Source: RPQK01 sp041946865 | Lineage (GTDB): Bacteria; Acidobacteriota; UBA6911; RPQK01 | Length of the DNA: 60,602 bases | Direction: 5' to 3' | Assembly: GCA_041946865.1 (NCBI GenBank) | Contig: JBHGBF010000003.1 | Location: 1-60,602 of the forward strand | Shown: positions 50,797-59,982 of the stretch, in pieces | Position numbering within the stretch: the first letter of the stretch is position 1 | How the letters are laid out: every line of letters starts with the position of its first letter | Translations under genes and position numbers: made by a program | Notes under the pieces: generated by a model | The model's input: only the letters and a program-made list of their open reading frames with translations | What the model was told of the DNA's origin: nothing | Database searches by the model: none

Positions 50797-50826
50797 GCAG
50801 GGGAAGCCACACCTTCCCCTGCTCTT
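50797..50826 (+). terminator. Rho-independent-like terminator after the receptor gene
   Basis: A perfect 10-bp stem (GCAGGGGAAG with CTTCCCCTGC) encloses a 6-base loop ten bases after the stop codon. A short TCTT follows, so the U-tract is weak. Confidence 0.7.
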
Positions 50827-50924
50827 GCCAACCCGCAGTTCACTTATCGCGAGGTTCTGGAGACGGGCTTGGATACCGAACGCCACACAGGCGTGTATTC
50901 ACGCAGTACGTCGAGGGTGTGTAG

Positions 50925-53510
50925 ATGGCGTCTGTCTCTTTTTCAGAAGTGCAGGTGAAAGCCGGCCAGTCGCAAAGACGAAAAGCACGAGTTCTATCGA
51001 AATCGAGTTCAGTACTCCTTGGCCTGTGCCTCTGCGCCGCAGTGCCGCCGGGCGTCCGCGGTGCCGGGTCGGCAACCGCCAATTCCATGCTGATCTGGAC
51101 GACAGAACCAGCCGCCCGGTTTGGGGATTGCCTGCCGATCGGCAACGGCAGACTGGGCGCTATGATCCCCGGACAGGTCTCGGATGAGGTGATCGTCATA
51201 AACGACCAGACCCTTTGGGCCGGTAGTCCTTACAATCCCAACCCCCGCGGAGCACGAGAGAAACTGCCGCTGATCCGCCGGTTGCTCTTCTCCGGACGGT
51301 ATCGTGAAGCTCAGGACCTGTGTTGGGCGCTGTTCAGCCGCCCGCTTTCTGTGCAGAACTATCAGCCGTTAGGCGAGCTCCAGCTTCGTTTCGACGTCCG
51401 TGGGCCGGTCCGCGACTACCGCAGAGAACTTGACCTGAACGCCGGCGTCGTGCGCGTTTCCTACCGAATCGGATCCGTCAAGTACACTCGCGAAATCTTT
51501 GCCAGCTACCCGGACCAAGTTCTGGTCTTCCGATTTTCCTGCGACACGCCCGGAGGACTCTCCCTGACTGTGTCTTTGAGTAGTGTTCATGTCACTGCAC
51601 GGACATACCTGGGTCTCCCGACCGAACTCATCATGCAGGGCCGGAACACACCGATGAAATCGACCAAGCGGGAGGATGAGCGAGCCCGGGCTCTGGGCTT
51701 GAAGGTGCCTGAAACCATCGAGATCCCTGCGTCCCTGCGCTGGCAAGCCCGCCTGCGCGTCCTGAACCAGGGCGGCTCTATCGAGGCAATAAGACGCCGG
51801 AGCGGCCAAGGCGCCAGCGACGCACTCCGGATCGACAAAGCCGACAACATAACCCTGGTCCTGGCTGCGGCTACCAGCTATGTCAATTGGAATGACGCCG
51901 ACGGCGACCCCGACCGCTTGTGCCGGCAGCGAATTAAAGCGGCTGAGATCCGGTACCCGAGGCTCTATAAGCGACACTTAGACGACTACGGCCGCTTGTT
52001 TCGACGGGTTCGGCTTGCTCTCAGGAGCGACACACAGTTGTCCAACCTGTCTACGAGCTGGCGTTTGGCGCGGATGCGCAACGGAGGGCTGGACAATGAG
52101 CTGATTGTCCAGCACTTTCAGTACGGGCGCTATCTCATGCTGGCCCAATGCCGCCAGGATACGCTTCCTATCAATAATCACAACCTGTGGAACGATGCAC
52201 TGGAACCGGGTTGGTCCGGACGCTGGACCCTGAACATCAACTTGCAAGCCTGCTATTGGCCCGCTGAAACCTGTGACATGCCGGAAACCGTGATGTCTCT
52301 GCTACGCTTCATGGAAGAACTGTCGGAGGCCGGGGCGCGCACGGCCCGCGAACTGTACGGATGCAGAGGATGGGTGGCACATCATGGCACGGACATATGG
52401 CTCAACACAGCCCCAACTGACGGTCCCCGATGGGGAATGAGCCCCATCTGCGGGGCCTGGATGTGTCAACCGCTTTGGGAGCACTACTTCTTCGACCCCG
52501 ATCCTTCGTATCTGAAGCGAATCTACCCCCTACTGAAGGGCGCAGCACTTTTCTTTCTGGATTTCATGACGGAAGATCCCCGCACCGGCTGGCTTGTCGT
52601 GTGTCCGTCTCATTCCCCGGAAAACAGCTTCCGCGCGTCTGATGGCCAGGTCTCAGCGCTCTCCGCCGGCACTGCTCTGGATGCCCAGGTTCTGCGTGAT
52701 TTGTTCTCGGTTTGCGTGGAGGCAGGACGAGTTCTGGGCGTCGACACCGAATTCCGAGACACTCTGCTGCAGGCCCAGGCGAAACTGCCGCCTCATCAGA
52801 TCGGCAAGCATGGCCAGTTAATGGAATGGCTGGAAGATTTCGAAGAAGTCGAACCTCACCATCGCCATTATTCGCAGCTTTACGCTTTCTTCCCAAGCTC
52901 TCAGATAACCCGGCGTGGGACGCCTGCCCTCGCTCAGGCAGTCCGGAAGGTGATAGAACGGCGAGGGTTCGTGGCTCGCGGACTTTTTGCCGCCTGGGCG
53001 CTCAACCTGTGGACACGGTTCGAAGAAGGTAATAAGAGCCATGACATTCTCTATGAGTGGCTTCGAAGTGAGCCGTTCAGCGGCGTGTTACAAAGCGATA
53101 TGCTGCCGCTGATGGATGCCAATCAGGGCATTCAGGGCCTGACTTCAGGAATCGCCGAAATGATGGTGCAAAGTCACGTCGGGGCCGCCCTGGACAGAGC
53201 GGGAACGGTCAGTGACAGCAAGGGGTACGATGAGATTCACCTGCTGCCGGCGTTACCCCAGGCTTGGCCGGACGGTCGGGTCGAGGGGCTGAGAGCCCGC
53301 GGGGGATACCTGCTGGACATTCTGTGGCGCGGCGGCCGATTGGATCAGGCCATCGTACGCTCAAAGTATAACAGGCGGTGTGTGCTCCGCGCCGCACAAC
53401 CCGTCGAAATAAGGTCAAATGGACGGCTCGTGGCAGCGACAGGGGAGGATGCGCATACCGTTGAGTGGGCCCCTGAAGCGGGCGTAACCTACGTCGTCAG
53501 GCTAAAATGA
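50925..53510 (+). CDS. GH95-family glycosidase (alpha-L-fucosidase/alpha-L-galactosidase type)
   Basis: 861 residues with an N-terminal export signal (hydrophobic core about 28-45). The GH95 N-terminal domain is recognised by IWTTEPAARFGDCLPIGNGR, LGAMIPG and the INDQTLWAGSPYNPN stretch. In the (alpha/alpha)6 catalytic domain the NHNLWNDALEPGW, NINLQACYWPAE, GWVAHHGTDIW and WGMSPICGAWM segments correspond to the conserved substrate site, although the usual LQGLWN is NHNLWN here. GH95 enzymes invert and release terminal L-fucose or L-galactose. The ATG follows GAGGG. A terminator separates it from the receptor gene, and the GWxTD gene follows after 4 bases. Confidence 0.9.
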   Translation: MASVSFSEVQVKAGQSQRRKARVLSKSSSVLLGLCLCAAVPPGVRGAGSATANSMLIWTTEPAARFGDCLPIGNGRLGAMIPGQVSDEVIVINDQTLWAGSPYNPNPRGAREKLPLIRRLLFSGRYREAQDLCWALFSRPLSVQNYQPLGELQLRFDVRGPVRDYRRELDLNAGVVRVSYRIGSVKYTREIFASYPDQVLVFRFSCDTPGGLSLTVSLSSVHVTARTYLGLPTELIMQGRNTPMKSTKREDERARALGLKVPETIEIPASLRWQARLRVLNQGGSIEAIRRRSGQGASDALRIDKADNITLVLAAATSYVNWNDADGDPDRLCRQRIKAAEIRYPRLYKRHLDDYGRLFRRVRLALRSDTQLSNLSTSWRLARMRNGGLDNELIVQHFQYGRYLMLAQCRQDTLPINNHNLWNDALEPGWSGRWTLNINLQACYWPAETCDMPETVMSLLRFMEELSEAGARTARELYGCRGWVAHHGTDIWLNTAPTDGPRWGMSPICGAWMCQPLWEHYFFDPDPSYLKRIYPLLKGAALFFLDFMTEDPRTGWLVVCPSHSPENSFRASDGQVSALSAGTALDAQVLRDLFSVCVEAGRVLGVDTEFRDTLLQAQAKLPPHQIGKHGQLMEWLEDFEEVEPHHRHYSQLYAFFPSSQITRRGTPALAQAVRKVIERRGFVARGLFAAWALNLWTRFEEGNKSHDILYEWLRSEPFSGVLQSDMLPLMDANQGIQGLTSGIAEMMVQSHVGAALDRAGTVSDSKGYDEIHLLPALPQAWPDGRVEGLRARGGYLLDILWRGGRLDQAIVRSKYNRRCVLRAAQPVEIRSNGRLVAATGEDAHTVEWAPEAGVTYVVRLK

Positions 53511-53514
53511 TCCT

Positions 53515-55134
53515 ATGAGTAAATACCGGCTCATATTCTGCGCTTTCTTCTGTCTGGCCCTCGCCAGTCCGCTCGCTGCAGGCACGGGCGACCTCGCGTC
53601 CTCCTTCCGCCAACAGACTTCAAAGAGCGAGGAAAAGGCCGATTATTACAGGAAATGGCTCGAAGAAGACGTCGTGTACATCATCGCACCGGAGGAAAAG
53701 GAGGTCTTCCAGAGACTGACTTCAGACGATGAAAAGGAAGTGTTCATCGAGCAATTCTGGAAACGCCGTGACCCGGATCCAGGCACGGCGGTAAACGAAT
53801 TCAAGGAGGAGCACTATCGTCGCATCGCATATGCCAACGACTTCTTCACCTCCGGAGTTCCGGGCTATCGAACCGATCGGGGGCGAATCTACATAACGTA
53901 TGGCCCGCCCAACGACCGCGAGCGTCGTCCCAGCGGCGGTTCATATCAACGGACACCCGAGGAGGGGGGAGGCTCGGCGCGGGTTTACCCTTTTGAGCGC
54001 TGGTACTATCGCCACATCAACGGGGTCGGGGAAAACATCTATCTCACCTTCGTGGATAAGGGCCTCAGCGGCAAGTACGAACTGGTGAAGAGTCCAGCCG
54101 AGAAGGAAGCCCTGTTGCTGACGCCCGATGCAGACCCCACAACGCTGGAGCAGCTGGGTTTGTACAGCCGTGCACAGCGTCTGGACGACATTGCGCTCGG
54201 TCGAGCCGGGTCAGGGCTTTTTACGGATAAGCTCTCCTCGCTGCGCAATATCAAGCAGTATTTTGATCTCCTGAAAAACCCTCCGATCCAGTACAAGGAC
54301 CTGCAGCAGGTGGTCGAAACCAGGGTCACCTATCACAATTTCGCCTTTCTCGTGGACACTCAGCAGTCTGTCCTTGGCGAAGATAGCATAGTGGCAGTTT
54401 CGTTAGAGTTCCCTAGCGGCGACCTGACTTTCAGGCCGGGCCCGGGAGGTCAGTTGCTTTCAGCCGTGCGTGTCTACGGACGTGTGCAGACGATTCAACG
54501 CGAAGTCGTTCAGGAATTCGAGGACGAGGTCTTCGTTTCCCCTCCGGGTGGCGGCAAGACGTCCGCTTCGGTCTATCAGAAGAAGATGCTGCTCGCCCCA
54601 GGCCGATACAAACTCACGCTGGTCTTGCAGGAACTGAACAGCGGAAAGATTGGGGTCTGCGATCTGGCCATTGATGTTTCGAAACCCGGCGACGGCCATC
54701 TGAGCATGAGCGATCTCGTGCTGGCCCAGCAGATCGCCCCAGTTCACGAGGATTCCTCCCTTACTGAACCGTTCGTGACTCCACTAGGACTGAAAGTGTA
54801 TCCGAACTTCGGCCACCCCTATCCAGTCAAGGGGATCCTGCCTCTTTATTCGGAGATTTACGGGGCTGCCACCGACCAGGCGAGCCGATCTTCACAGCTC
54901 GAAGTGGTTGTCCAGGTCAGGCGCGGAGAAGAGATTGTATACGAATCCCTTCTCCCCGCCCAGGAACTTCACCACCTGCCCGACCGATCTATCTTCATCA
55001 AGGGGATTGACCTTGCCGGTTTGCAGGCAGGATCGTACCGGGCCGTCGTGGAAGTAGTAGATGCAATCACCGGGCAGCGCGCTCAGCGTGCCAGGGGGTT
55101 CACCATCGCTGACCAACCCCGTAGTCGACAGTAA
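53515..55134 (+). CDS. GWxTD-domain protein
   Basis: 539 residues with a signal peptide (about 1-22). The GWxTD domain spans about 35-170: YYRKWLEEDVVYIIAPEEKE, FWKRRDPDPGTAVNEFKEEH, then RGRIYITYGPPNDRE. The remainder is beta-rich and includes FRPGPGGQLLSAVRVYGRVQ. The family is common in Acidobacteriota and some other phyla; its function is unknown. No clear ribosome-binding site lies in the 4-base gap after the GH95 stop, so translation may be coupled to it. The last residues are hydrophilic. Confidence 0.85.
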   Translation: MSKYRLIFCAFFCLALASPLAAGTGDLASSFRQQTSKSEEKADYYRKWLEEDVVYIIAPEEKEVFQRLTSDDEKEVFIEQFWKRRDPDPGTAVNEFKEEHYRRIAYANDFFTSGVPGYRTDRGRIYITYGPPNDRERRPSGGSYQRTPEEGGGSARVYPFERWYYRHINGVGENIYLTFVDKGLSGKYELVKSPAEKEALLLTPDADPTTLEQLGLYSRAQRLDDIALGRAGSGLFTDKLSSLRNIKQYFDLLKNPPIQYKDLQQVVETRVTYHNFAFLVDTQQSVLGEDSIVAVSLEFPSGDLTFRPGPGGQLLSAVRVYGRVQTIQREVVQEFEDEVFVSPPGGGKTSASVYQKKMLLAPGRYKLTLVLQELNSGKIGVCDLAIDVSKPGDGHLSMSDLVLAQQIAPVHEDSSLTEPFVTPLGLKVYPNFGHPYPVKGILPLYSEIYGAATDQASRSSQLEVVVQVRRGEEIVYESLLPAQELHHLPDRSIFIKGIDLAGLQAGSYRAVVEVVDAITGQRAQRARGFTIADQPRSRQ

Positions 55135-55235
55135 ATCGGGCCCCGCCAAAGCCCGTAATCGGTGCCCTTGCTCGTTCCAGCAAGCCCAAGCAGTCGGCCG
55201 CGCCACGACGGCCCCGTGGGCTCTGAGTCGGCAAT

Positions 55236-56324
55236 GTGATCGAATACCACACCCGGCTCTACCCGACGGAGACCGTAACAACGGCACTGATTTTGAAGGA
55301 AGTTGTGTGCGTCAAGTTCAGCAATTTGCCATGGTGTTTCGACTCAAGAATCGCCACTATCTCCCTGCTGGGCTACACCGGCCGGATCATTTCGCCGATG
55401 GCAGCCGGCGGGCCCGATGAGGCTGCGCTCGCCGATCCAGTGGACATCCTGTTGACCGAGTGGGCGAGGCAATGTCACAAGCAGGGAGGCTTGGTGGTCC
55501 TTCCACATTTTCCACATCCCAGAGCTGAACATGCGGCCGCAATCCTGAGCGGTGACGTCGACGCCGTGGAGATGACCTCATGGCGGAACCTCTACGGCGG
55601 TATCAGTCCCTATTCCCTTGCGGACTGGTACCGTTACCTGAACAACGGTCGTTTCGTGGCTGCCGTGGGAGGCACGGACAAGATGGCGACTACCACTGCG
55701 GTGGGAACTGTCCGCACCTATGCCAAGCTGCCGAACGGCCAAGGCTTCGACTACGAAGCCTGGAAAAGAGCGGTTCGAGCAGGGAACACGTTCGTGACGT
55801 ATGGACCGCTGCTCGAGTTTTCGGTGGAAGGCCGACCTGCGGGTTCCCGGATTGTGATGCCGCCCGGAAGCGGGACCGTGGATGTGGAGTGGCAGGTGGC
55901 CAGCGTCACCGTGCCTATGTCGCGGGTCGACGTGATAGTTAACGGCGTGGTCCGGGAGAGCCGTCAGGTAGATGCCGGCCAAGACCAGGGACATTGGGCA
56001 GTGAAGATCGACAAGAGCTCGTGGGTGGCGCTGCTCGTACGCGGCCACTACCCGGACAAACCCGAAATCATCGCTGCCCACTCTTCTCCTGTCACGCTCG
56101 AGGTGAAAGGATCGCAATTTTTCGCGCCAGCCGATGCCCTCACCATTCTCGAGCAAATCGAGGGCGCCCTAGTTTACCTCGATGTGTTGGGGACGCGCGC
56201 CGAGAGGGCCGCCTGCAAACGTATGCGACTGCTGTTGACAGGGGTGCACCGCGATCTTCACAACAGACTGCACCAGCATGGGTACCTGCACGGCACCCGG
56301 TTGGCCAGGCGCCGGGTGTTTTAG
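55236..56324 (+). pseudogene. CehA/McbA-type metallohydrolase lacking its N-terminal half
   Basis: Residues from about 43 onward (SLLGYTGRIISPMAAGGPDE, GGLVVLPHFPHPRAEHAAAI, DAVEMTSWRNLYGGISPYSL, AAVGGTDKMATTTAVGTVRT) match the C-terminal half of CehA/McbA-family PHP hydrolases and run to a normal C-terminus. The N-terminal beta-sandwich and the first PHP metal motif with its HxH are missing. The frame opens with GTG and about 40 residues unlike the family. The homology begins abruptly near 55,360. Most likely a 5'-deleted remnant without activity; expression as a short protein is not excluded. Confidence 0.7.
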
Positions 56325-56871
56325 CGCAGCTTCCGATCCGACTTGCAGCCGAAGTTCCGCGGATTTCCGGGATACGTTCATCCTGCGATGGGCCAGGCGG
56401 CATGCACTTTGCAGTATGTCGAGCCCGACTACAGCCGTTCGCATGTTCCCCGTCACTGGATCATCCAAGGGAAGACCCTCCCCGGTTTGGTTTGCGCAGT
56501 CCACTCATCAGTCAGTTCCCGCGAGCGACACTCGAACCGGCAGAGCCGAGCGGCAGTTCATTGTTTCTTCGGGAGCTCCGGGACTTCCCACACTAAGCCT
56601 GGGAGCACGGTACCGCCTGAATCCTTTCCCGGAAACAGCAAGGAAGTCCGAGTGGTCCAGTCAGTGTTGCATTTGTGAACGAGCTTGTCCCATAAATGGG
56701 AATCGCAAAGCGCCTCTTGAACGCATGCTTCGCGGCGCTGGGAGACTGATTCGGTCGACTGCCCGGCCTGGATTCCTCTGTTGAAAACGCTAAGCCGAGT
56801 ACTTACCAGCGATGGCACGCGATTTGCTTCGTCAGCATCGGTCCTTGTGGGGTTCCCAAAGGAACGTCGCT
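56325..56871. other. 547-base gap, no gene recognised
   Basis: No frame on either strand shows a family pattern or a ribosome-binding site. It must contain the promoter of the PadR-ADOP unit; TTGAAA near 56,780 could be a -35 element but no well-spaced -10 box is evident. It may include debris from the same event that truncated the upstream hydrolase gene. Confidence 0.4.
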
Positions 56872-57213
56872 ATGAAAGAGAAACGCGAGATTTGGCAGGG
56901 AACGCTGGCGATCATGGTGCTGAGAACGCTCGAGACGATCGGCCCTCAACACGGTTACGGAATCGCATGCCGCATTGAGCAGATCAGCAGCAATCTCCTC
57001 AGCGTTAACCACGGCACTCTATACCCGGTCCTGCTGAAGTTGGAGCAGGAAGGATCCATCGAGTCAGCTTGGGGTACATCCGACAACAACCGGAGGGCTC
57101 GATTCTACAAGATCACCGAGGCCGGGAAACGCTTTCTGGCTTCGGAGCAGGCCCACTGGGAACAGACCACGGAAATCCTTGCTCGTTTCTTCGCCTTCGG
57201 GGAGGAATCATGA
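56872..57213 (+). CDS. PadR-family transcriptional regulator
   Basis: 113 residues, a winged-helix protein: LAIMVLRTLETIGPQHGYGI, then VNHGTLYPVLLKLEQEGSIE as the recognition helix and wing, then YKITEAGKRFL. This short PadR type is regularly encoded before ADOP permeases in Acidobacteriota and presumably represses them. AAAGGA lies before the ATG at 56872. The stop overlaps the permease start in an ATGA junction. Confidence 0.92.
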   Translation: MKEKREIWQGTLAIMVLRTLETIGPQHGYGIACRIEQISSNLLSVNHGTLYPVLLKLEQEGSIESAWGTSDNNRRARFYKITEAGKRFLASEQAHWEQTTEILARFFAFGEES

Positions 57214-59960
57214 TCAGAAAACTTCGCCGGACATGGAGTCGGATTGTCGGTGTGTGGACCGGGCATCGTCACGAGGCGGAGGTCGCCGAGGAATTTGAAA
57301 CACACATCCAGATGCTGACCGACGAGAACCTGCGCCAGGGTATGCGGCTCGAGCTGGCCCGACGGGAGGCGGCATTGACCTTCGGTGGTCTGACTGCGGC
57401 CAAGGAGAGCTACCGCGACCAGCACGGACTTCCCTGGTTGGAGAACCTGCAGCGCGACATTCGTTACGCCCTTCGTGGCCTGCGCCGGAGTCCCGGGTTC
57501 ACAGCCGTGGCCGTCGCATCTCTGGCTCTCGGCATAGGAGCGAACACGGCCGTTTTCAGTGTGGCGAACGCCGTGATTCTCCGGGCATTACCAGTTAGAG
57601 ACCCAGGGGAACTCGTGTTGTTCCGCTACGAGGATAAGAGCGAGATTCCTGCCGTGGTTAGAAGGACGCAGGTCGGCGACCATCAAGATACCTTTCCCTA
57701 TCGGGTTTACGAGGCGTTTAGACCGGGTACGGAAACACTGTCCGATGTAATCGCATTCGTGCCTCTCGGGATGAACCAGCAGAGTTTGACAATGCAGGTC
57801 GGAGGCCAGACAACAGTGGCCGGCGGCGAGATGGTCAGCGGCAACTATTTCCGGGTCCTTGGCGTTTCGCCGATTCTGGGACGAGCTATCCACGACGAGG
57901 ATATGGAATCGGGTGCGCCGAACGTAGCCGTCGTCAGTCACGACTTCTGGTTGCGAGAACTGGGGGGAGAACCGTCTGCCATCGGCCGAAGCATTACCGT
58001 GAATAAACTGCCTTTCACGGTAGTCGGCGTGGCGCCGCCGGGGTTTTTCGGAATCAATCCCGCCATGCCCCCCGACATCTGGATCTCGCTTCGTGACCTC
58101 AAGGGTATCAAACCGTGGGGCAGATTGCGTCCCGGCCCTGGCGGCTTGTCGCCGTTTGCCGACAAAGGCTATTGGTGGTGCCATATCGTCGGCAGGCTTA
58201 AGCCGGGAATCCCGAGCGAACGGGTGTTGTCGGAAGTGAACATTCGATTCAGGGAGGGCCTTACCTCGGGCTTGGGAGATTCGGTTCCGGCCGACCGGCT
58301 CCCGCAGTTGTCGCTTGCGTCAGCGCGCCGGGGCTTGGACAACCTGCGCCAGAATCTCGCCGAGCCGATCTGGATTCTGATGACAGCGGTCTCACTGGTG
58401 CTCTTGGTAGCTTGCTCCAACGTGGCAACACTACTCCTGGCACGGAGCAAGTCCCGCGAGAGGGAGATCCTGGTTCGGCTCGGGCTCGGTGCGGGGCGGT
58501 GCCGCCTGGTCAGTCAGTTGCTTACGGAAAGCATACTTCTCTCCTTGTGCGGAGGGGCGGCCGGACTGTTGCTGGCGTGGCTGACAAGCGACGCTTTGGT
58601 GCGCCTGTTCGGTGGCGGGCAGACGAACCTGCTGGATGTCCGTCCAGATATTACGGTTCTCGCTTTCGTCGCCATCGTTTCCCTCTTGACGGGAAGTCTC
58701 ATCGGCCTGGCCCCCGCCGTTCGGGCGACGCGCGTGAATCTGGCGCCCCAACTCAACGCTACGGGTTGCAGCTCACCCCGGCTTACACTGTCCAGGTTCC
58801 TCGTGGTCTGCCAGGCCACCCTCGCCGTAGTGTTGCTGTTCAACGCGGGCCTGTTCGTGCGTACCCTCCAAAACCTGGATAACCAGGATTTGGGCTTCGA
58901 TCGGAACAACCTCCTGTTGTTCGAAATCGATCCCCGGCGGGCGGGCGTGACCCCGGACCGGACTGTCGATATCTACCATCAAGCACTCCAGGAGATTCAA
59001 ACCTCGCCTGGCGTCCGATCGGTTTCTGTTTCCGCTACGGCGTTGCTTTCAGGCAACACCGACGGCGGCCCAGTGGCCACGGACGGGCCTCCGGCCCCCC
59101 GGGCAAACGAAGCCTGCCTCAACGTAATGGGTCCAGGCTTCACGGAGACGATGGGGATTCGGGTGTTACGTGGCCGGGGGATCGACTGGCGGGACGTCCG
59201 CGAGCCCCGAAGTGTCGCCGTGGTCAATGAGGCGATGGCGCGCAAGTTTTTCGGGAATCAGGATCCTTTGGGTCGTCGCATCAGCTTCGAAGTGCCCTTC
59301 AACCCTCAAAGCTCTTTTCAAATCGTGGGAGTGGTGGGAAACGCCAAGTACGACGGCATGCGGTCCGAGCCGCCACCGACCGCGTACCTGCCTTACGGAG
59401 CGGTAGGGAACAGCAGAATCGCTCGGATGTGTTTCGCGGTTCGCTCAACCGGTGATCCGCTGTCGCTTGTGCCAGTCATCCGCGAAACGATGCGAAGTAT
59501 CGACCCGGCCTTGCCGATGATGGACATTAGAACACAGAGTTCGCAGATTAACAGGGCGCTTGAACACGAGCGAGTCTTCGCCGGGTTGTCGAGCCTGTTC
59601 GGGATATTGGCCCTGCTTCTGGTCGCCCTGGGCCTTTACGGGACCTTGGCATACGCCGTAGCGCGGCGCACAGTCGAGATCGGGATTCGCATAGCGTTGG
59701 GGGCGACACGTCTCCGGGTTCTATGGATGGTCCTCCGGGAGTCCCTGGTGCTGGCGGGGTGCGGTGTGCTGGCAGGGCTTCCTGCGGCCCTCGCCTTGGG
59801 AGGGCTGACGGCAAGCCGGCTCTTTGGTGTCGGGTTGCATGACACTCTGACTATAGCCGTGACGGTGGGGACCCTGTTGGCAACAGCTGCGGTCGCAGGG
59901 TTCGTCCCGGCCCACAGGGCCTGTCATATCGACCCGCTTCTGGCCATCCGCCACGAGTGA
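57210..59960 (+). CDS. ADOP-family duplicated ABC transporter permease
   Basis: 916 residues, inner membrane. A cytoplasmic N-terminal segment (EVAEEFETHIQMLTDENLRQ) is followed by two MacB-type periplasmic core domains and two FtsX domains. The first MacB unit opens with LRRSPGFTAVAVASLALGIG and the first FtsX block holds LVACSNVATLLLARSKSRER. The second FtsX block lies near the end (LALLLVALGLYGTLAYAVAR, EIGIRIALGA). No ATPase gene is adjacent. Members are abundant in Acidobacteriota and poorly characterised, possibly acting in lipoprotein or macrolide-like export. The ATG at 57210 follows GGAGG and overlaps the PadR stop. Confidence 0.92.
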   Translation: MIRKLRRTWSRIVGVWTGHRHEAEVAEEFETHIQMLTDENLRQGMRLELARREAALTFGGLTAAKESYRDQHGLPWLENLQRDIRYALRGLRRSPGFTAVAVASLALGIGANTAVFSVANAVILRALPVRDPGELVLFRYEDKSEIPAVVRRTQVGDHQDTFPYRVYEAFRPGTETLSDVIAFVPLGMNQQSLTMQVGGQTTVAGGEMVSGNYFRVLGVSPILGRAIHDEDMESGAPNVAVVSHDFWLRELGGEPSAIGRSITVNKLPFTVVGVAPPGFFGINPAMPPDIWISLRDLKGIKPWGRLRPGPGGLSPFADKGYWWCHIVGRLKPGIPSERVLSEVNIRFREGLTSGLGDSVPADRLPQLSLASARRGLDNLRQNLAEPIWILMTAVSLVLLVACSNVATLLLARSKSREREILVRLGLGAGRCRLVSQLLTESILLSLCGGAAGLLLAWLTSDALVRLFGGGQTNLLDVRPDITVLAFVAIVSLLTGSLIGLAPAVRATRVNLAPQLNATGCSSPRLTLSRFLVVCQATLAVVLLFNAGLFVRTLQNLDNQDLGFDRNNLLLFEIDPRRAGVTPDRTVDIYHQALQEIQTSPGVRSVSVSATALLSGNTDGGPVATDGPPAPRANEACLNVMGPGFTETMGIRVLRGRGIDWRDVREPRSVAVVNEAMARKFFGNQDPLGRRISFEVPFNPQSSFQIVGVVGNAKYDGMRSEPPPTAYLPYGAVGNSRIARMCFAVRSTGDPLSLVPVIRETMRSIDPALPMMDIRTQSSQINRALEHERVFAGLSSLFGILALLLVALGLYGTLAYAVARRTVEIGIRIALGATRLRVLWMVLRESLVLAGCGVLAGLPAALALGGLTASRLFGVGLHDTLTIAVTVGTLLATAAVAGFVPAHRACHIDPLLAIRHE

Positions 59961-59982
59961 ATAATAAGGCTGATCTGAGCAA

